A DNA stretch of 64,000 nt from Bradyrhizobium centrolobii (GTDB lineage Bacteria > Pseudomonadota > Alphaproteobacteria > Rhizobiales > Xanthobacteraceae): assembly GCF_001641635.1 (NCBI RefSeq), contig NZ_LUUB01000081.1:1-64000 (forward strand), read 5' to 3'. The notes below the pieces were generated by a model. The model saw only the letters and a list, made by a program, of their open reading frames with translations. It made no database searches and had not been told where the DNA came from. The position numbers were made by a program, and so were the translations under genes. Below, one piece after another: positions 58,616 to 64,000 of this stretch. Numbering within the stretch: position 1 is the first letter of the stretch; each line of letters begins with the position of its first letter.

Positions 58616-59644
58616 TTATTTGGCGTTCATCCCCGTGGTCTTCTTGGCCTGATCGACGAACTTGTTGGTGAAGGTCTTGCTGACGTCGATCTTGGCATTC
58701 GCCACCTCGGGCGAGCCGACGCTGAACACCGCAAGCACCGCGTCCGCGCCCTTCGGATCCATCTTGCCGGTCTCCGAGAACATCGGGATCGTGTTCTTCA
58801 GCGCGGCGAGATAGAGATCCTTGTTCTTGCCGACCATCTCCTCCGGCATCTTCGCCATCACCTCTTCTGGCGAATGCGAATGGATCCAGGCAAGCGTGCT
58901 CAGGATCGCGTTGGTGAGCGCCTGCGTTTCCTTCTCGTGACCGGCGACCCACGCCGCCGTCGAGTACAGCGCGCCGCCCGGATATTCACCGCCGAACGTC
59001 TCGAGCGTGTCCTTCTGGGTGCGGGTGTCGCTGAGGATGCGCAGGTCCTTGTGGCTGCCCTGGAGCACGGTGACGGAGGGATCGAGCATCACGGCGGCAT
59101 CGATCTGGCCCTGCTCCATCGCAGCCACCGCAGTGGCGCCGAGGCCGACGCCGATCACGGCGGTGCCGGCGGGATCGAGCCCGTTCTTCTTCAGGAGATA
59201 CTTCAGGAAGAAGTCGGTGGAGGAACCGGGGGCACTGACGCCGACCTTCTTGCCGGCGAGATCCTTGACCGACTTGATCTCGTTCGTGCGCGAGGGCGCA
59301 ACCACCAGCACGAGGCCGGGATAACGGTCATAGACCACGAAGGCCTGGAGTTCCTGCTTCTTGGCCGCCAGGTTGACGCAATGGTCGAAATATCCGGAGA
59401 CCACGTCGGCGCTGCCGCCGAGCACGGCCTTGAGCGCGTCCGAGCCGCCCTTGAGATCGACCAGATCGACATTGACACCGGCCTTCTCGTATTCGCCGAG
59501 CTGTTTTGCCAGCACCGTCGGCAGGTAGCACAGGCAGGCGCCGCCGCCGACCGCGATGGTCACCTTGCTTTGCGCCGCGGCAAGACCGGTGGTGAGCGTC
59601 AGCGCAAGCAGCGCGCCGGCGAGCCTGGCAATCGTGTTCTTCAT
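58616..59644 (-). CDS. ABC transporter binding protein, NMT1/THI5-like
   Basis: The 342-residue protein starts at ATG 59644 behind CGGAGGAAA. A signal peptide (LAGALLALTLTTGLAAAQ) is followed by KVTIAVGGGACLCYLPTVLAKQLGEYEKAGVNVDLVDLKGG, the nitrate/sulfonate/taurine-type pattern, with two cysteines at the start of the mature protein. GVSAPGSSTDFFLKYLL and VMLDPSVTVL follow. It would work with the permease and ATPase at 60291-61897, from which the cupin gene separates it. Confidence 0.88.
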   Translation of the reverse strand: MKNTIARLAGALLALTLTTGLAAAQSKVTIAVGGGACLCYLPTVLAKQLGEYEKAGVNVDLVDLKGGSDALKAVLGGSADVVSGYFDHCVNLAAKKQELQAFVVYDRYPGLVLVVAPSRTNEIKSVKDLAGKKVGVSAPGSSTDFFLKYLLKKNGLDPAGTAVIGVGLGATAVAAMEQGQIDAAVMLDPSVTVLQGSHKDLRILSDTRTQKDTLETFGGEYPGGALYSTAAWVAGHEKETQALTNAILSTLAWIHSHSPEEVMAKMPEEMVGKNKDLYLAALKNTIPMFSETGKMDPKGADAVLAVFSVGSPEVANAKIDVSKTFTNKFVDQAKKTTGMNAK

Positions 59645-59792
59645 TGGTTTCCTCCGTTCGGCTGGCGGCACCATAGAGCAGCGGGACAGGCTTGAGAAGC
59701 ACTGGCCAAGGCCCCGGTCAAGGCACTGGCCATCAGCCTTTCGGCGCAATAGCATGGCTTCACAAGAACAATCCTAGATGGGGGGACTATCC

Positions 59793-60242
59793 ATGAACCG
59801 CCTTGCTGCCGGGCTGTCGATCGCCGTCGCCTTTGCCGCCGGGTGCGGCGCGACCCACCTGCTGCGGCTGGCGCTGGCCGCGGAGAATATCACTGCGCAG
59901 ATCATCCACACCGGCGAGATGGAAGGCGACGCACTCGGGCCCGCCAACAATGTCGGCTACCGCTCCAAGATGTTCATGAGCGCAGACGGCGCCACCGTCT
60001 CGATCCAGGTCGGCAATGTGCCCAAGCACATGCATCCCAACACCAACGAGATCCAGTACATCCTGGACGGGACCGGAACGATCTGGCTCGGCGACAAGGA
60101 AGTCACGGTCAAGCCCGGCGACCTCGTCATCATCCCGAAGGGGACGCCGCATGGCGGCACCAAGCCGATCAGCGGACAGGTGAAGGCGATCGCGATCAAG
60201 ACGCCGCCGCAGGCGCCGGATGACACCAAGCTGCTGGACTGA
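59793..60242 (+). CDS. Exported cupin-domain protein
   Basis: The 149-residue protein starts at ATG 59793 behind GGGGGAC. It has an N-terminal signal or anchor (AAGLSIAVAFAAGCGATHLLRLALA) and one cupin domain: VPKHMHPNTNEIQYILDGTGTIWLGDKEVTV with the HxH and Glu metal ligands, then GDLVIIPKGTPHGGTKP with the later His. The gene lies on the opposite strand between two parts of one ABC transporter. The function is unknown. Confidence 0.88.
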   Translation: MNRLAAGLSIAVAFAAGCGATHLLRLALAAENITAQIIHTGEMEGDALGPANNVGYRSKMFMSADGATVSIQVGNVPKHMHPNTNEIQYILDGTGTIWLGDKEVTVKPGDLVIIPKGTPHGGTKPISGQVKAIAIKTPPQAPDDTKLLD

Positions 60243-60290
60243 GCGTTTGGGCTTCGGGGCTCGCACTGATGCGCGGGCCCCGCGCTGCGA

Positions 60291-61079
60291 CTAGCCGCGC
60301 CCGTCGGCAGCCGTCGGCCGCCATACCAGCAGGCGCCGCTCCACCAGCGTCACGCCCATGTCGATCAGGATGACGAAGGCCGACAGCACGAACATGCCGG
60401 CGAACACGCCGGCGACGTCGAACACGCCCTCGGCCTGCTGGATCAGATAGCCGAGCCCGGCCGCCGATCCCAGATATTCGCCGACGACGGCGCCGACCAC
60501 GGCGAAGCCGACCGAGGTGTGCAGCGAGGAGAACATCCACGACAGCGCGGAAGGCCAATAGACGTGCTGCATCAGCTGCCGCTCGCTCATGCCGAGCATG
60601 CGGCCATTGTCGAGCACGGTGCGGCTGACCTCCTTGACGCCCTGATAGACGTTGAAGAACACGATGAAGAAGACGAGCGTCACGCCGAGCGCGACCTTGG
60701 ACCAGATGCCGAGACCGAGCCACAGCGCAAAGATCGGCGCGAGCACCACGCGCGGCAAAGCATTCGCCATCTTGACGTAGGGATCGAACACCGCGGCGAC
60801 CAGCGGCTGGCGCGCAAACCAGAATCCGACCAGCACCCCGCCGAGGGATCCGATCACGAAGGCGAGAATGGACTCCCACAGCGTGATAGCGAGATGCTTC
60901 CAGATCACGCCGGAGGCGAACCATTTGACGATCTGGCTGAACACGTCGACCGGGTTGGAGAAGAAGAACGGCGGCAACAGGATCTTGCCGAACAAGGGGA
61001 CGGTCGACAGCACCTCCCACAGCGCGATGCAGACGACGGCGACCAGAATTTGGAGCGCAAGCAGCGTCACGCGCGACAT
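60291..61079 (-). CDS. ABC transporter permease, nitrate/sulfonate/taurine type
   Basis: The 262-residue membrane protein starts at ATG 61079, overlapping the ATPase stop by one base (TGATG). It has LWEVLSTVPLFGKILLPPFFFSNP, the substrate-gate region KMANALPRVVLAPIFALWLGLG, and the coupling loop VSRTVLDNGRMLGMSERQLMQHVYWPSAL. About six helices are expected. Confidence 0.92.
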   Translation of the reverse strand: MSRVTLLALQILVAVVCIALWEVLSTVPLFGKILLPPFFFSNPVDVFSQIVKWFASGVIWKHLAITLWESILAFVIGSLGGVLVGFWFARQPLVAAVFDPYVKMANALPRVVLAPIFALWLGLGIWSKVALGVTLVFFIVFFNVYQGVKEVSRTVLDNGRMLGMSERQLMQHVYWPSALSWMFSSLHTSVGFAVVGAVVGEYLGSAAGLGYLIQQAEGVFDVAGVFAGMFVLSAFVILIDMGVTLVERRLLVWRPTAADGRG

Positions 61080-61897
61080 CAGACCGCCTCCGCCGCTTGG
61101 GTGGATTGCGCGTAACCCTTCATGACCTCGTCCTTGAGCACGCTCCATATCTCGCGATGCAGCGCGTGAAACTCCTTGTCCAGCCGCACCTCGAAGATGT
61201 CGCGGGGGCGCGGCAGCGTCACGCGCCAGTCGCCGATGATGCGCGAGGACGGCCCCGCCGACATGATCACGACGCGGTCGGCGAGCGCGATCGCCTCTTC
61301 GAGATCATGGGTGACGAACAGCACGGCCTTGCGGTCGGCGTTCCAGAGGTCGAGCAGGAGATTGCCCATGACCTGCCGGGTCTGCGCGTCGAGCGGCCCG
61401 AACGGCTCGTCCATCAAGAGGATTTTTGGATCGCGGATCAGCACCTGCGCCAGCGCCACGCGCTTGCGCTGGCCGCCCGAGAGCATGTGCGGATAGCGGC
61501 CCGCGAAGGCGCCGAGGCCGACGGAAGTGAGCCATTTCTGCGCACGCGGCAGCGCCTCGGCGCGCGGCGTGCCCTTGATCTCGAGCCCGATCGCGACATT
61601 GTCGAGCGCCGTCTTCCAGGGGAACAGCGCATCCGCCTGGAACAGGTAGCCGGCATCGCGGTTCAGGCCCGCGAGCGGCCGGTCGAATATCTTGGCGCTG
61701 CCGGCGGCCGGTTTCAGCAGGCCGGCCGCGACGTTGAGCAGCGTGGATTTCCCGCAGCCGGTCGGACCGACGATGGCGACGAACTCGCCCTGCGCCACGG
61801 TGAGGTGGGCCTTCTCCACCGCTGTATAGACCCGCCCGTCTCCCAGCCGAAACGCAACCTTCGCATCCTCGAGCGCCACCGCTGTGGGCGTTGTCAT
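61079..61897 (-). CDS. ABC transporter ATPase, nitrate/sulfonate/taurine type
   Basis: The 272-residue ATPase starts at ATG 61897 behind GGAGGAAAC. It has Walker A VGPTGCGKSTLLN, signature LSGGQRKRVALAQVL, Walker B ILLMDEPFGPLDA and LFVTHDLEEAI. It is first in the transporter operon. Ligand specificity cannot be read from it. Confidence 0.93.
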   Translation of the reverse strand: MTTPTAVALEDAKVAFRLGDGRVYTAVEKAHLTVAQGEFVAIVGPTGCGKSTLLNVAAGLLKPAAGSAKIFDRPLAGLNRDAGYLFQADALFPWKTALDNVAIGLEIKGTPRAEALPRAQKWLTSVGLGAFAGRYPHMLSGGQRKRVALAQVLIRDPKILLMDEPFGPLDAQTRQVMGNLLLDLWNADRKAVLFVTHDLEEAIALADRVVIMSAGPSSRIIGDWRVTLPRPRDIFEVRLDKEFHALHREIWSVLKDEVMKGYAQSTQAAEAV

Positions 61898-61989
61898 GTG
61901 TTTCCTCCGAACCTCGATCGATGGCTTAGCCTCTCGCGCAGCCAAGTTCAATCAAGCCGCCAAGCGTGGTACGCATGGTCTCTCTTCAC

Positions 61990-62218
61990 CCTCCCCGGGA
62001 GGGGGAGGGTGACGCGCATCGCGGCAAGCGATGCGTGTCGGGGTGGGGTAAGCCGCGAACGCGGTATCACCGCCACCCGCGCAATCGCCGCGACTTCGAG
62101 GAGATGCACGCTTGACCACCGCGTTCGGGGAGATACCGTCACCCTACCCCCCTCGCGCATCGCGCGAGCCGACCCACGAGCGAGCTACGCTCGTCTCGGC
62201 CCCCTCCAGGGGAGGGTA
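61990..62218. repeat. Palindromic intergenic repeat ending in a ribosome binding site
   Basis: The block opens CCCTCCCCGGGAGGGGGAGGG, contains a GCATCGC-GGCAA-GCGATGC hairpin and GGGGTGGGGTAAG, then the mirror CACCCTACCCCC with CTCGCGCATCGCGCGAG, and closes CCCCCTCCAGGGGAGGG. It fills the divergent gap 61898-62221 between the two ABC systems. Its last bases supply GGGGAGGG upstream of the GTG at 62222. No gene is seen inside it. Confidence 0.75.
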
Positions 62219-62221
62219 AGC

Positions 62222-63004
62222 GTGCGACCAGCAGCAGCGATCAGCTACACGCACGTCACCAAGAACTTCGACCGCGTCGTGGCCGTCGACGACGTGTCGC
62301 TCGACATCGCCGAGGGCGAGTTTGTGGCGATCGTGGGCAGCTCGGGCTCGGGCAAGACGACGCTGCTGCGGCTGACAAACCGGCTGATCGAGATGGATGG
62401 TGGCACGATCTCGGTCGAGGGCGAGGATATCGGCGCCGTCGATCCGGTCGCACTGCGGCGCCGGATCGGCTACGTCTTCCAGAGCGGCGGACTGTTCCCG
62501 CACCTGAGCGTCGCCGACAACATCGGGATCACGCCAAAACTGCTGGGTGTGCCGGCGCCGGAAATTACCGCACGCGTCGACGAGCTGCTGGAGCTCGTGC
62601 GGCTCGACCGCGGCGCCCATCGCGACCGGCTGCCCGAGGCGCTTTCCGGTGGCCAGCGCCAGCGTATCGGGGTAGCGCGGGCGCTCGCGGCACGTCCCCG
62701 CATTGTGCTGATGGACGAGCCGTTCGGCGCGCTCGACCCGCTCACCCGCGATGCGCTCGGCGAAGATTTTCGCGAATTGCATCGCAAGCTCGGCCTGACC
62801 ACGGTCATGATCACGCATGACATGACGGAAGCGATTTTGCTTGCCGACCGCATCGCGGTGATGCGCGGCGGAAAGCTGCTGGCGCAGGGCACGCCGGCCG
62901 AGCTCGCCCGCAGCGATGACGCCTATGTGCTTGAGCTCCTGCGCACGCCGCGGCGCCAGGTCGAGCGGCTGAACACGCTGCTGCCGCGGGGTGGCGGCGC
63001 ATGA
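62222..63004 (+). CDS. ABC transporter ATPase, osmoprotectant/quaternary amine type (OpuCA-like)
   Basis: The 260-residue ATPase starts at GTG 62222, with GGGGAGGG as the binding site; a longer frame in the same phase reaches back over the opposite-strand ATPase and is a shadow. It has Walker A VGSSGSGKTTLLR, signature LSGGQRQRIGVARAL, Walker B IVLMDEPFGALDPLTRD and VMITHDMTEAI. It is shorter than ProV/OpuAA proteins because the C-terminal CBS pair is missing. It overlaps the permease gene by ATGA. Confidence 0.9.
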   Translation: MRPAAAISYTHVTKNFDRVVAVDDVSLDIAEGEFVAIVGSSGSGKTTLLRLTNRLIEMDGGTISVEGEDIGAVDPVALRRRIGYVFQSGGLFPHLSVADNIGITPKLLGVPAPEITARVDELLELVRLDRGAHRDRLPEALSGGQRQRIGVARALAARPRIVLMDEPFGALDPLTRDALGEDFRELHRKLGLTTVMITHDMTEAILLADRIAVMRGGKLLAQGTPAELARSDDAYVLELLRTPRRQVERLNTLLPRGGGA

Positions 63005-64000
63005 GCCTGCTGACCGATCCACGCTGGGGCGAGGCGCTGGCGCATCTGCCCGACTATCTCGGCAACCATGTGCGGGTGAGCCTCGCCGCGCTTGCGCTTG
63101 GCCTCGTCGTCAGCCTGCCGCTGGCGATTTTGACACGCAACCGCCCGGCGCCGCGCGGCGTGCTGCTCGCGCTCGCCAGCATCGTGCAGACGGTGCCGGG
63201 ACTGGCGCTGCTCGCGCTGTTCTATCCGCTGCTGCTTGCGGCCGCCTCGGTGACGCTCGCCTGGTTCGGCGTCTCCTTCTCGGCCTTCGGCTTCCTGCCG
63301 GCGATGCTGGCCCTGGCGCTCTATTCGATGCTGCCGGTGCTGCGCAACGGCATCACCGGGCTGAACGGCATCGACCCGGCCCTGCTCGAGGCCGCCAAGG
63401 GCGTCGGCATGACGCCACGGCAATCGCTCCTCATGGTCGAGCTGCCGCTGGCGCTGCCGGTGATGATGGCGGGCGTCCGCACCGCCGCAGTGTGGGTGAT
63501 CGGGACGGCGACGCTGTCGACACCGATCGGACAGACCAGCCTCGGCAATTACATCTTCGCCGGGCTCCAGACCCAGAACTGGGTGTTCGTGCTGTTTGGC
63601 TGCTTTGCTTCTGCCCTGCTTGCACTCGCCGTGGACCAACTGCTTGGCCTGATCGAGGGCGGCTTGCGCGACCGGAGCCGCCTGCGCACGGCGCTCGGCG
63701 GCCTCGGCCTCGCTGCGCTGGTCGCTGCGACGCTGGTGCCGTCGATGGGGCGCTCGTCATCGCGCTATGTCGTCGGCGCCAAGACGTTCGCCGAACAATA
63801 TGTGCTGTCGGCGCTCATGCGCGATCGCCTCGAAGCCGCTGACCTCTCCGCGACCACGCGCTCCGGCCTCGGCTCGAGCGTGATCTTCGAGGCGCTCAAG
63901 GCGGGCGATATCGACCTCTATGTCGACTATTCCGGGACGCTCTGGGCCAACCAGTTGCACCGCACCGACATCAAGCCGCGCGCGGAGCTGTTGTCGGAGC
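63001..64000 (+). CDS. ABC transporter permease fused to substrate-binding domain (EgtU/OpuC-like), cut by the window end
   Basis: The frame runs 333 codons from ATG 63001 to the window end. Residues about 20-215 are an OpuCB-like permease: LASIVQTVPGLALLALFYPLL, MLPVLRNGITGLNGIDPALLEAAKGVGMTPRQSLLMVELPLALPV. A helix then leads into a periplasmic binding domain, VGAKTFAEQYVLSALMRDRL and GLGSSVIFEALKAGDIDLYVDYSGTLW. Fused proteins of this type move glycine betaine, choline or ergothioneine. The C-terminal part of the binding domain lies beyond the window. It is coupled to the ATPase gene. Confidence 0.9.
   Translation, partial: MSLLTDPRWGEALAHLPDYLGNHVRVSLAALALGLVVSLPLAILTRNRPAPRGVLLALASIVQTVPGLALLALFYPLLLAAASVTLAWFGVSFSAFGFLPAMLALALYSMLPVLRNGITGLNGIDPALLEAAKGVGMTPRQSLLMVELPLALPVMMAGVRTAAVWVIGTATLSTPIGQTSLGNYIFAGLQTQNWVFVLFGCFASALLALAVDQLLGLIEGGLRDRSRLRTALGGLGLAALVAATLVPSMGRSSSRYVVGAKTFAEQYVLSALMRDRLEAADLSATTRSGLGSSVIFEALKAGDIDLYVDYSGTLWANQLHRTDIKPRAELLSE

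Noticed and set aside
61097..62221. N-terminal extension of the OpuCA-like ATPase
   Set aside because: It runs through the opposite-strand ATPase gene and a palindromic repeat; GTG 62222 with GGGGAGGG is the supported start.

Overview
The window looks like a chromosomal stretch of a high-GC alphaproteobacterium, most probably Bradyrhizobium or a close relative. The reasons are the GC-rich codon use, the density of ABC-type solute-binding proteins, the two RlpA-like proteins, a DUF3551 protein, and palindromic intergenic repeats of a kind common in that group. No tRNA, rRNA or CRISPR array was seen. The genus is inferred from gene content, not from a marker gene.

Layout. 1-841: a complete IS5-family element whose transposase is split by a -1 frameshift site. 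1185-8593: a branched-chain amino-acid-type (Liv) transporter with a fused LivG-LivF ATPase, two near-duplicate binding proteins on either side of it, and a third Tat-exported binding protein after a terminator. 9493-11976: a Gfo/Idh/MocA oxidoreductase, an RlpA-like protein and a CmcJ-like oxidoreductase. 12435-18549: a leftward, tightly packed organosulfur operon (two binding proteins, permease, ATPase, acyl-CoA-dehydrogenase-like flavoprotein, LLM monooxygenase), with a divergent binding-protein gene at 19026-20012.

20187-25240: a catalase-family gene, a 1042-residue winged-helix/AAA/repeat regulator, and two tiny overlapping membrane-protein genes. The catalase promoter and the small-gene promoter share a 70-bp module with 11-bp-phased TAAGG repeats, so this looks like a self-contained regulon. 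25257-30346: a Gly/Tyr-rich exported protein, glgC-glgA, a SemiSWEET transporter and an extradiol dioxygenase-like protein. 30671-35549: a type-B carboxylesterase homologue lacking its nucleophilic serine, and a Baeyer-Villiger monooxygenase fused to an esterase. 35686-37783: small hypothetical genes and an RlpA-like lipoprotein.

37815-43718: a DUF1800-DUF1501 operon and a BlaI/BlaR1-type operon whose upstream regions share a 23-bp element, so the BlaI-like repressor probably controls both. 44021-49283: malic enzyme, an orphan tripartite-type binding protein and a large MscS-type channel. 49985-51132: an MBL-fold hydrolase and a DUF3551 protein. 51145-57784: a leftward operon joining a complete Liv transporter to a PPK2 polyphosphate kinase and a patatin-like hydrolase through 4-bp overlaps. 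57881-61897: a second nitrate/sulfonate/taurine-type ABC transporter with a Nudix-like gene and a cupin gene on the opposite strand. 62222-end: an osmoprotectant-type ABC system with the permease fused to the binding protein, cut by the window end.

The main theme is nutrient scavenging: at least eight periplasmic binding proteins serve amino acids, organosulfur compounds and quaternary amines, alongside stress and envelope functions. The most interesting new-looking items are the two inferred regulatory circuits (20187-25240 and 37815-43718), the monooxygenase-esterase fusion, and the coupling of polyphosphate kinase and patatin to a Liv transporter.
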